Shown in pieces: positions 1-6,272 of a stretch of 7,577 bases of DNA; positions within the stretch are counted from its first letter, which is position 1; each line of letters begins with the position of its first letter. Source of the stretch: CAZQNF01 sp964403325. GTDB taxonomy: Bacteria > Patescibacteriota > Patescibacteriia > Magasanikbacterales > GWA2-37-8. The translations under genes were made by a program, and so were the position numbers. The stretch spans positions 1 through 7,577 of the forward strand of contig CAYOFO010000056.1 in the NCBI GenBank assembly GCA_964403325.1. The letters run 5' to 3'. The notes under the pieces were generated by a model. That model did no database searches. It saw only the letters and a list, made by a program, of their open reading frames with translations, and was not told where the DNA came from.

Positions 1-2
1 GC

Positions 3-71
3 TCAGAATACTCTCTTCAAGGACAGGAAATAAAAAAGATTCGTGATGGAAAAGAATGGCGGTACAATTGA
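3..71 (+). CDS. Possible C-terminal end of an unknown plus-strand gene (partial)
   Basis: From base 3 one plus-strand frame stays open for 22 codons and ends in TGA at 69-71. It reads S-E-Y-S-L-Q-G-Q-E-I-K-K-I-R-D-G-K-E-W-R-Y-N, a charged, hydrophilic stretch that looks like a real C-terminus. The other two plus frames close within 15 codons. If real, the gene lies mostly outside the window and converges on ligA. I do not recognise the family, and 22 codons is too short to exclude chance. Confidence 0.33.
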   Translation, partial: SEYSLQGQEIKKIRDGKEWRYN

Positions 72-146
72 GATTTAGCGGGACGATAATTACCAAACAT
101 GAAGAGTAAGCGATGCGTTCAAAACCAAGAGTGCCACTTTTTTGCT

Positions 147-163
147 AAAAAGGTCAATCGACC
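147..163 (-). terminator. Weak intrinsic terminator candidate after ligA
   Basis: On the minus strand, about 23 bases past the ligA stop, GGTC-GATT-GACC forms a 4-bp stem with a 4-base loop and is followed directly by T5. Position and T tract fit a ligA terminator. The stem is short, so termination may be inefficient. Confidence 0.35.
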
Positions 164-185
164 GTTAAAACTCGTGATTTTGATT

Positions 186-2213
186 TCAGCTATTGAGTAT
201 TTTTAAAAATTCTTCCTCATTCCAAACTTTCACCCCCAAACTTTGAGCTTTCGCCAATTTGGACCCAGGGTTTTCTCCCGCAATAAGAGCTGTGGTTTTT
301 TTACTAACGCTTTCGGAGACACTTCCACCCCATTCTTTGATTTTTTCTTTAGCCTCTTCCCGGCTCATTGACATGAGCGTACCGGTAATAACAAATGTTT
401 GATAACTAAATTTGCCATCATGTTGAACTTTAACGACTTGTGTTTTTATCACCACTCCATTTCTTATAAGTTTTTCCACCAACTCTCGATGCTTTGGCTG
501 GGAAAAATAGCTAATAATTGAATCCGCCACCTTAGTACCCACCCCATTTATCGCTTCAAGTTCTTCTTTGCTAGCCATCATGATTTTTTCGAGTGTCAAA
601 AAATACTCGGCCAAATCCTCGGCGGTTTCTTCACCAACATTATGAATCCCAAGCGCGTTTATAAACCTCGAAAGTGTTACGGATCGCGCATTTTTAATAG
701 CCTCGATTAAATTCTCAGCTGATTTCTCTGCGAACCTTTCGAGCGGCAATAAATCATCAACCGTCAATGTAAAAAGATCAGCCACGTCTTTTATAAGACC
801 CTCATCAATAAGCTGTTCCACAATTTTTTCACCGCAATGTTCAACATCAAAAGCACGCTTACTGACAAAATGGATCATGCCTTCCAGCTCCTGTGCGTAA
901 CAATTCGGATTTAAACAATAAATAGCAACTGTTTTATCCTGTTTTTCGTTTACCTGTTTCGTTCCCACCGGCGCACTACAAATCGGACAAACCGTTGGTT
1001 CGACAATTTCTTTCTCGTTGCCAGTACGAAGTTTTTCAAGCACCCGAATAATTTTTGGAATAATATCTCCGGCTTTTTCTACAATCACCGTATCGCCAAC
1101 TTTCACTCCGAGACGTCGTATTTCATCAAAATTATGCAGTGTCGCGTGTGTTACCGTTGTGCCGGCCAACTGTACCGGCTCAAGAAGAGCAACCGGCGTA
1201 AGCGCACCCGTTCGCCCGACCTGGATATTCACTTCTTTTACCCGGGTTGTCCCCTGCTCAGCAGGAAATTTAATAGCAATCGCCCAACGCGGTGCTTTAC
1301 CGGTAAATCCAAGCATATTTTGGTAACGACGCTCATTCACTTTAACCACAACACCGTCGATCCAAAACGGCTGGGAATGTTTTTTCGACTTCCAAATTTC
1401 ATAAAAAGCAATAATTTCATCAATCGTTTTACAAACTTGCCAATGTGTATCAGTTTTAAAACCAAGCTGCCGTAAACGACCCAGCTCTTCAGCCTGCGTT
1501 TCCGGAACATTGATGCTCGAGATATCATAAACCGTCAAAGCTAAATTTCGCTCGGCGACCATTCTGGGATCCAGCTGACGAATCGTGCCAGCCGCCACAT
1601 TGCGCGGATTCGCAAACAATGCCAAGTTATTTTTGGCACGCTCCGCATTAATGGTTTCAAGCATAGAGCCGGCGAGCCACGCTTCACCTTCGGCAATAAG
1701 GTCAACCGGCTCTTTAAGCCGAAGTGGCACGCTTTGAATAGTACGAATATTTTGCGTCACATTTTCCCCCACTTCACCATTCCCGCGCGTGGCGGCGCTC
1801 ACAAGCAAACCTTTTTCATACGTCAAAACAATATGCAGACCATCAATTTTAAGTTCACACACATAAGAAATATCTGCTGGCCGAGAACCCAATTCTTTTT
1901 CCAGAATTTTTAAAATCCGCTCCTCCCAATCACGAATATCCTCTTCAGAAAACGCATCGTTAAAAGACCATTGCGGCACGGCATGAGTAATTTTATTAAA
2001 TTTTTCGAGAGCGGTTCCGGCTACCCGTTGTGTGGGTGAATCCAAAGTAATCAGCTCCGGGTAATCTTGCTCCCACTGCTTCAGCTCAGCCATCAGCCCT
2101 TCATACATGGTATCTGTAACTTCGGGATCATTAAGTACATGGTAACGATAACGCAGATCATTGATCTGGGTGCGCAGATTTTCCACGCGCAGTCTCACTT
2201 CTTGAGAAACCAT
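186..2213 (-). CDS. ligA: NAD-dependent DNA ligase LigA
   Basis: Seals 3'-OH/5'-phosphate nicks in duplex DNA during replication and repair, using NAD+ to adenylate itself. The 675 residues match the usual full length, and all domains are present in order. The N-terminal Ia/NAD-binding region holds the Y-x-Y and TDTMYE segments (about 22-38). The nucleotidyltransferase domain has the catalytic lysine K122 in ELKIDG, then TRGNGEVGENVT (142-153) and NPRNVAAGTIRQLDP (202-216). The OB fold follows (about 320-400, VGRTGALTPVA). The four-cysteine zinc finger is C409, C412, C433 and C438. Helix-hairpin-helix repeats span about 460-590 (GIHNVGEETA, INGVGTKVADS). A C-terminal BRCT domain spans about 600-675 (FVITGTLMSMSREEA, GENPGSKLAKA). 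The usual 'PMLSL' stretch reads PQWSF (80-84), which I associate with CPR ligases. The start is ATG with no clear Shine-Dalgarno. Gene looks intact and single-copy housekeeping in type. Confidence 0.98.
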   Translation of the reverse strand: MVSQEVRLRVENLRTQINDLRYRYHVLNDPEVTDTMYEGLMAELKQWEQDYPELITLDSPTQRVAGTALEKFNKITHAVPQWSFNDAFSEEDIRDWEERILKILEKELGSRPADISYVCELKIDGLHIVLTYEKGLLVSAATRGNGEVGENVTQNIRTIQSVPLRLKEPVDLIAEGEAWLAGSMLETINAERAKNNLALFANPRNVAAGTIRQLDPRMVAERNLALTVYDISSINVPETQAEELGRLRQLGFKTDTHWQVCKTIDEIIAFYEIWKSKKHSQPFWIDGVVVKVNERRYQNMLGFTGKAPRWAIAIKFPAEQGTTRVKEVNIQVGRTGALTPVALLEPVQLAGTTVTHATLHNFDEIRRLGVKVGDTVIVEKAGDIIPKIIRVLEKLRTGNEKEIVEPTVCPICSAPVGTKQVNEKQDKTVAIYCLNPNCYAQELEGMIHFVSKRAFDVEHCGEKIVEQLIDEGLIKDVADLFTLTVDDLLPLERFAEKSAENLIEAIKNARSVTLSRFINALGIHNVGEETAEDLAEYFLTLEKIMMASKEELEAINGVGTKVADSIISYFSQPKHRELVEKLIRNGVVIKTQVVKVQHDGKFSYQTFVITGTLMSMSREEAKEKIKEWGGSVSESVSKKTTALIAGENPGSKLAKAQSLGVKVWNEEEFLKILNS

Positions 2214-2227
2214 ACAAACATCTTTTT

Positions 2228-2233
2228 ATCATA
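2228..2233 (-). promoter_or_regulatory. Candidate -10 hexamer for ligA
   Basis: TATGAT on the minus strand matches the TATAAT consensus at five of six positions and lies 14 bases upstream of the ligA ATG. A start about 7 bases downstream would give a leader of only some 8 bases, nearly leaderless. No -35 box is visible at 16-18 bp, and the hexamer overlaps the outer bases of the upstream terminator stem. ligA may instead depend on read-through. Confidence 0.22.
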
Positions 2234-2256
2234 AAACCCTCAAGCGAGGGTTTTAT
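2231..2256 (-). terminator. Strong hairpin terminator between the pilin gene and ligA
   Basis: An 11-bp perfect inverted repeat, ATAAAACCCTC and GAGGGTTTTAT, flanks a 4-base loop (2242-2245). On the minus strand the GC core CCCTC/GAGGG is followed by TTTTAT, as expected for an intrinsic terminator 28 bases after the pilin stop. The A/T arms make it symmetrical, so it could also stop plus-strand transcription entering from ligA's side. Confidence 0.75.
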
Positions 2257-2284
2257 TGTTGTAATTAAAGAAAAAAATAATTCT

Positions 2285-2710
2285 TTACTTACCTATACTG
2301 CTCGGCGTAACCAACACTTTGCCGCTTAAATTTTCGAGCGTTCCCTCCAAATTGGCTTCAATAACATACGTACTGCCAGCTTGTTGAGTATACAAATAGG
2401 TTCCATCTTTTGGGTCAGCGGGAACTTGGGCCAAATATGGCTCAGAGCAACCCGCTCCCTGCCACCCACTCGTATTGAGGCAGCTCGCATTACCCACGCC
2501 CAAAACTACATTTTTACCAGCCGGATAACTATTGTGGCCAAGCCAATAAAGCTCAAGACTGCTTTGCAGACGAGATAAATCTGATAAACGCAAGGCATCC
2601 CGCTGTTTTTGCTTATCAAGCCCCAGCGCCACGACAGCAAACGTTGCTAAAATTCCCACCACCCCAATTACTACTAATAATTCTATGAGCGTAAAACCTT
2701 TTTTGGTCAT
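2285..2710 (-). CDS. Type IV prepilin / type II secretion pseudopilin-like protein
   Basis: Structural subunit of a type IV pilus-like filament, made as a prepilin and inserted in the membrane. The 141-residue protein has a classic class III signal, MTKKG|FTLIELLVVIG. Prepilin peptidase would cut after G5, leaving F6 as the mature N-terminus, and E10 is the conserved Glu+5. Residues 6-30 form the hydrophobic alpha-1N helix, continued by an amphipathic part (DALRLSDLSRLQSSLELYW, 38-56) and a GspG-like YPAG turn (62-65). Two cysteines, C77 and C88, could close a disulfide loop, followed by PYLAQVPADP (91-100). The protein is short and lacks a large C-terminal beta domain, so a small major or minor pilin fits. 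It is the last gene of the pilM unit, 24 bases after the receiver gene. The upstream sequence is A/T-rich without a Shine-Dalgarno. Confidence 0.9.
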   Translation of the reverse strand: MTKKGFTLIELLVVIGVVGILATFAVVALGLDKQKQRDALRLSDLSRLQSSLELYWLGHNSYPAGKNVVLGVGNASCLNTSGWQGAGCSEPYLAQVPADPKDGTYLYTQQAGSTYVIEANLEGTLENLSGKVLVTPSSIGK

Positions 2711-2734
2711 ATGAAATAAATTAGATAAACTATT

Positions 2735-3136
2735 TTAGAATATAACATGCTTTACACTCTTCGACAATATTTTTTGCACTGTCGCCACGAGTTGTGTTGG
2801 TTTCATGTGAGATTTAATAAAATATGCAGCCGCTTTCAGTTGCCAAGCTTGTTCAAGATCAGATTTTTCTCCGAGGCTGGAAACAACCACAACCGGTACT
2901 GATTGAGTAGCCGGATCAGACCTGAGTTCCTCCAGCAGTCTAAAACCATTCATTTCCGGTAAAAGTACTGATAAAATAATAAGATCAGGTTTCTTTTTGC
3001 TTATTTTACGCAAAAGCTGTTCCCCACTACGCATATATTGCACCACAAAATCATGTTTGAGCAAGTGCTGTTCATAAATTTTAACAAAAAAATCATCCCT
3101 ATCCACCCACATAATAACTGGCGCTTTAGATTCCAT
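2735..3136 (-). CDS. Stand-alone response-regulator receiver domain lacking the phosphoacceptor Asp
   Basis: A single CheY-like receiver domain of 133 residues with no output domain. The fold is recognisable from VIMWVDRDDFFVKIY (7-21), PDLIILSVLLPEMNGFRLLEELR (50-72, quoted in part), VPVVVVSSLGEKSD (80-93) and AAAYFIKSHMKP (102-113). The switch Ser/Thr (S86) and the conserved Lys (K108) are kept. The phosphoacceptor Asp, expected after the hydrophobic beta-3 strand, is S56, encoded by TCA. One acidic-pocket residue is R13. It should therefore not be phosphorylated in the normal way, and I infer a protein-binding pseudo-receiver. I chose the ATG at 3136, four bases after the pilM stop. A TTG at 3169 would add 11 residues before the first beta strand and overlap pilM by 29 bp. 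Placed between pilM and a pilin gene, it probably serves the pilus. Confidence 0.88.
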   Translation of the reverse strand: MESKAPVIMWVDRDDFFVKIYEQHLLKHDFVVQYMRSGEQLLRKISKKKPDLIILSVLLPEMNGFRLLEELRSDPATQSVPVVVVSSLGEKSDLEQAWQLKAAAYFIKSHMKPTQLVATVQKILSKSVKHVIF

Positions 3137-3140
3137 AGAG

Positions 3141-4283
3141 CTAAACAATTTGCTGGAGAGCGAGCCCAATACTCACGCCCATACGTGGTGCCACATCATT
3201 AAGAATGGGTTTTAAAGCTTCCTGGTACACCACCCTACCCCAAGGATCCCCGATATAGCATTTTATCTGAAATTTTTCAGCTATATATTGACTCAAATAC
3301 GGCAGAAAAGATGCACCACCGGTTAAAATAATTTTTTCCGGGCGCTTGCTTTCGTTACCACTTTGACGCAAAAACAAATCAAAACTATATTCAATCTCTT
3401 TTATAATCGGCTCCACCACCCCAGCAAACAACTGAATAAACCGATTGGGATTCATGCTGAAAGCAGTGGTTTTATTTATCATGGCCGCAAAAATATCCTG
3501 CTTTACCTGCTCGGTGAGCGTAGGGTCAGGCAATTGTAAAATATCGCTTATCAGAGCATTCATTTTAGCCCCTCCTACTTCTAGACTATGATGGGTAATG
3601 GGCACCGCTTCTTCAACGATAAAAAAATTGGTTCGCTTAGCCCCCATATCGATAATCATAGCTACTGCCTGATCTTTACCAATGAGCGAACGTGCGAGTG
3701 CCATAGATTCAGGCTCCAGATCCACCAAAGTAAGCCCGGTTTTTTTAAAAATTTCCGTATAAAACGCTACCAGTTGTGTCGGCGTAGCATTTACCAAAAC
3801 ACGCCGCACCTTATCGGCTTCATTAAATTTTAAAAATTCATACTGCACCTGAGCCTCTTCAAGCGGATATGGCAAAAGTTTTTTTACTTCCGCTCGCAGC
3901 AAACGATCGAATTCTTCTTTTTTGACTGACGGCAAAGTGACTATGGTATGAAAAACCGCCGCTACCGGCAAACTTACGACCGCCGAAGTACCAACAGTTT
4001 TGCTTTCTCGACAAATAGCCTTAATGACTTGCGCTGCCGCATTCACACTGGAAGGATCAACCGAAATGGGATTTTGATTGACCGCTGCTGTTTGCTCTAC
4101 AGCAGTCTGGTGATTAAATTGAGTTTTAAAACGATCAAGATTTAAATTAAGCTCAAAACCCGAAGAAAAGCCATATGTAAACAACACCGGACGTTTTTTT
4201 TCTTGCTTTAATTCGACGATCTTAATGCCTTGTGATCCAAAATCTACCCCTAAAAATGATTTTTGCTTTAAAAAAGACCACAT
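3141..4283 (-). CDS. pilM: PilM, actin-like type IV pilus assembly protein
   Basis: Cytoplasmic FtsA/actin-like ATP-binding protein. In characterised systems it binds the N-terminal tail of PilN and joins the inner-membrane PilN/PilO alignment complex to the pilus motor. The 380 residues show the phosphate-1 motif LGVDFGSQGIKIVEL (11-25), a middle PilM/SHS2-like region with SAVVSLPVAAVFHTIVTLP and RAEVKKLLPYPLEEA, a phosphate-2 type segment AMIIDMGAKRTNFFIVEE, and the adenosine motif KIILTGGASFLPYL. Family length is about 350-380. There is a low-complexity insert rich in N, Q, T and V near residues 54-80. The start is ATG with M-W-S-F-L-K before the first strand. It is the first gene of its unit, preceded by an extended -10. 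The usual partners pilN and pilO do not follow; a receiver-like gene takes that place. Confidence 0.93.
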   Translation of the reverse strand: MWSFLKQKSFLGVDFGSQGIKIVELKQEKKRPVLFTYGFSSGFELNLNLDRFKTQFNHQTAVEQTAAVNQNPISVDPSSVNAAAQVIKAICRESKTVGTSAVVSLPVAAVFHTIVTLPSVKKEEFDRLLRAEVKKLLPYPLEEAQVQYEFLKFNEADKVRRVLVNATPTQLVAFYTEIFKKTGLTLVDLEPESMALARSLIGKDQAVAMIIDMGAKRTNFFIVEEAVPITHHSLEVGGAKMNALISDILQLPDPTLTEQVKQDIFAAMINKTTAFSMNPNRFIQLFAGVVEPIIKEIEYSFDLFLRQSGNESKRPEKIILTGGASFLPYLSQYIAEKFQIKCYIGDPWGRVVYQEALKPILNDVAPRMGVSIGLALQQIV

Positions 4284-4309
4284 AAAGATAAAATACTAAT
4301 CTACCAACC

Positions 4310-4318
4310 AGTATAGCA
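4310..4318 (-). promoter_or_regulatory. Extended -10 promoter for the pilM unit
   Basis: The minus strand reads TGC-TATACT: an extended -10 TG motif plus a hexamer with five of six consensus bases. It lies 27 bases upstream of the pilM ATG, with a predicted start near 4303 and a leader of about 20 bases. A -35 is poor (CTGTTA at an 18-bp spacer), as is common for extended -10 promoters. The TG begins on the last T of the preceding terminator tract. Confidence 0.5.
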
Positions 4319-4361
4319 AAAAAAGTAGGATAATAACAGCGTGAAAAAAATATTACCTACT
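4318..4361 (-). terminator. Intrinsic terminator of the carotenoid operon
   Basis: On the minus strand, 13 bases after the prenyltransferase stop, AGTAGG (4361-4356) pairs with CCTACT (4329-4324). TAAT/ATTA extend the stem by four pairs around one bulged base (4330). The loop is about 17 bases, and seven T residues follow directly (4324-4318). Hairpin plus T7 in the right orientation supports termination; the large A/T-rich loop makes it moderately strong at best. Confidence 0.6.
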
Positions 4362-4374
4362 CGCATTGATACGT

Positions 4375-5223
4375 TTAAAAAAAACGGATGAGTAACCACC
4401 AAAAACAAGTTGCCCCCACTATCGCATTTACATACGGAAATAACCAATAGACTTTATTAATAATTTTCTGATTCTTACTTTGCCAAACAAAGATAGGAAT
4501 AAGCAAATAAATTACTCCTACCCATGAAAGGTTTCCCAACCAATTGTTATAAAGCATTAGCCCAGCTGAAATTGACCAAAAAATAAAACAAAGCATTAAG
4601 GACCAAAAAAAACCTACTGTTACAGCTGTCGTTTTTAAACCAGCCTGTTTATCACTCTCAATATCTGGAATCGCCGAAAACAGATGCATGGCCGCACTCC
4701 AACTGGCTCCGGCTATAAAAATACTGAGTGACGGCAAAGTTTGGTTTGCTAAAAAATACCCCATTATCCCCGGCATTATATAGAGGACATTTGAGAGTGC
4801 GTCCAACCCAGGCCGAGCTTTAAACCGGATCGGTGGTGCGCTATAAAAACTTCCCAGAAAAAGAAAAATTAAAAACACGCCTGCAGCAACTGGCGGCAGC
4901 ACAATACTCAAAGGAAAGCTCAAGAGGAAAATAATGGTAATAATGCTTTTTACCCACTGCCGTTGTTTTGTGTTAACCAAAACTTCTTTGTCTCCTTTTT
5001 TATCATTAAATTTATCGGTATCTTCATCAAAATAATCATTTATTCCATACAAAAAAATATTGGCCGGCAACAAAAAGAATACTAGCCAAAAAACAAACTC
5101 GCCTTTCGCAAAGTCTACGAGAGATTGTATCCCTGCCACATATCCCACAGCAAACGGTCCGGCCAAATATAACCAAAATCTTGGCCGGGATAATTTTAAT
5201 AGAAATAAAAGATGTTTTTTCAT
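4375..5223 (-). CDS. UbiA-family prenyltransferase, probable lycopene elongase (C50 carotenoid type)
   Basis: Integral membrane prenyltransferase of 282 residues with about eight or nine hydrophobic segments. Both Asp-rich motifs that hold the Mg-diphosphate are present: N62-D63-Y-F-D66-E-D-T-D70 and D187-I-E-S-D191. The segments YSAPPIRFKARPGLD (127-141) and SAIPDIESDKQAGLKTTA (183-200) resemble the lycopene elongase branch (CrtEb/LyeJ-like) more than UbiA, MenA or chlorophyll synthase. Such enzymes add a C5 unit from DMAPP to the ends of lycopene to give C45/C50 carotenoids such as flavuxanthin or bacterioruberin precursors. It is the last gene of the crt operon, and its ATG overlaps the crtE stop (ATGA), which supports a carotenoid substrate. 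Family assignment is firm. Substrate is inferred from motifs and context; another isoprenoid acceptor cannot be excluded. Confidence 0.85.
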   Translation of the reverse strand: MKKHLLFLLKLSRPRFWLYLAGPFAVGYVAGIQSLVDFAKGEFVFWLVFFLLPANIFLYGINDYFDEDTDKFNDKKGDKEVLVNTKQRQWVKSIITIIFLLSFPLSIVLPPVAAGVFLIFLFLGSFYSAPPIRFKARPGLDALSNVLYIMPGIMGYFLANQTLPSLSIFIAGASWSAAMHLFSAIPDIESDKQAGLKTTAVTVGFFWSLMLCFIFWSISAGLMLYNNWLGNLSWVGVIYLLIPIFVWQSKNQKIINKVYWLFPYVNAIVGATCFWWLLIRFF

Positions 5224-6272
5224 TGTTTTCGTTGCATATTTTGCTCCACCATATCGCGAAGCAATGTTTTATAATCATTTTCTAACTTCAAATTCTCTAA
5301 AATTTCCAAAGCCTCATCACGATACAATTCCAGTTTACGCTGTACCAAATCAGTAATATTATACTTAAGTATCAAATTTCTGACCACAGCCAGTTTGTTT
5401 TCATCAATTTCATGGCCAAAAATAGTTTCGAGCTGCAAACATTCTTCTTTTGTAACTTTGGCAAATAAATAATAATAAAAAAGTGTTTGTTTCCCTTCGC
5501 GAATATCTGAACCAACCGGCTTGCCAATCTCCTCTGTCTTGCCAAACAACCCCATTTCATCGTCTTTAAGCTGAAACAAAATCCCAAGCGCTTCCCCAAA
5601 TTTTTCGAGCTTCTCCCCCAGATCATAACGTCCCGCACACCAACTCCCAACCATGAGCGGCAGAGAAAACGTATAACGCGCGGTTTTATAACGATAAATC
5701 GAAATAATTTCTTCTTCACTCAGAAGTTTTTTTACTTGCCCCGCGCTCACATCCTCCATCTGCCCCAGTCCTATTTTAATAAGCTCCTCGGCAAAAAAAC
5801 CAATAATGCGCTTGGCCTGAGCCGCCTGTTCCATTGGAAAATCACTCAGTAACTGGTGCGCCAAGAAAAATACCACATCGCCCACGCTTATTGCCTGACT
5901 AATCCCAAAATGCAATGGATTACGCGCGCCCATACTTTCTGCGACCGCTTGATACTGCGCATACATAGTCGGCTCACCGCGCCGCATTATGTCCTGATCC
6001 ATAATATCATCCTGAATCAAGAGTCCAGTGTGGAAAAACTCGAGCGCAGCACCGATTTTTACCGGCCAAGCCTCAGTTTTATAACCAGCCATTTGCGCTC
6101 CCAGCATCACGAGCGACCCGCGCCACAACTTACCACGAGTAGCACACTCTCCCAGACGCTCAAACACATCTTTGCCCCAACCATTCACAAATGCAAACTT
6201 CTGCTTTTGCGCTTGTAAATATTCCTGCATGAAAGTCTGTAAAAATGGCCGATACGACGCAATACTGATCAT
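5220..6272 (-). CDS. crtE: Polyprenyl diphosphate synthase, probable geranylgeranyl diphosphate synthase
   Basis: Soluble all-alpha trans-prenyltransferase of 350 residues, expected to condense DMAPP and IPP stepwise to GGPP for CrtB. The RGKLWRG segment (46-52) stands for the substrate-binding GKxxRP motif. The first Asp-rich motif is D88-D89-I-M-D92 followed by RRGEPT (97-102). The residue five before it is G83, not an aromatic, which argues against a short (FPP) product. The second motif is D237-D238-E-M-G241, followed by GKPVGSDIREGKQT (250-263). The DDxxG form is familiar from IdsA/GGPP-type synthases of actinobacteria and archaea, so it is not a sign of loss of function. The start ATG overlaps the crtB stop by ATGA, and the gene ends in ATGA with the prenyltransferase, giving likely translational coupling at both ends. 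Product length is inferred, not proven. Confidence 0.9.
   Translation of the reverse strand: MISIASYRPFLQTFMQEYLQAQKQKFAFVNGWGKDVFERLGECATRGKLWRGSLVMLGAQMAGYKTEAWPVKIGAALEFFHTGLLIQDDIMDQDIMRRGEPTMYAQYQAVAESMGARNPLHFGISQAISVGDVVFFLAHQLLSDFPMEQAAQAKRIIGFFAEELIKIGLGQMEDVSAGQVKKLLSEEEIISIYRYKTARYTFSLPLMVGSWCAGRYDLGEKLEKFGEALGILFQLKDDEMGLFGKTEEIGKPVGSDIREGKQTLFYYYLFAKVTKEECLQLETIFGHEIDENKLAVVRNLILKYNITDLVQRKLELYRDEALEILENLKLENDYKTLLRDMVEQNMQRKQ

Noticed and set aside
129..145. AAGAGTG-C-CACTTTTTT as a plus-strand terminator for the left-edge gene
   Set aside because: Only a six-pair, A/T-rich stem with a three-base loop is possible, and it consumes most of its own T tract.
72..185. tRNA, small RNA or small ORF in the spacer left of ligA
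   Set aside because: No cloverleaf or TpsiC-like arm was found, and the only minus-strand ATG frame stops after 27 codons without recognisable features.
1018..1475. Two overlapping plus-strand open frames of about 100 codons inside ligA
   Set aside because: They are antisense to the conserved OB-fold and adenylation domain of ligA, with no family features.
3137..3169. TTG at 3169 as the start of the receiver gene
   Set aside because: It would overlap pilM by 29 bp and add 11 residues before the first beta strand. The ATG at 3136 is closer to the domain edge and follows the pilM stop directly.
5036..5278. Minus-strand 80-codon frame spanning the crtE/prenyltransferase junction
   Set aside because: It is an out-of-frame reading of both real genes; the ATGA overlap and the conserved motifs fix the true frames.
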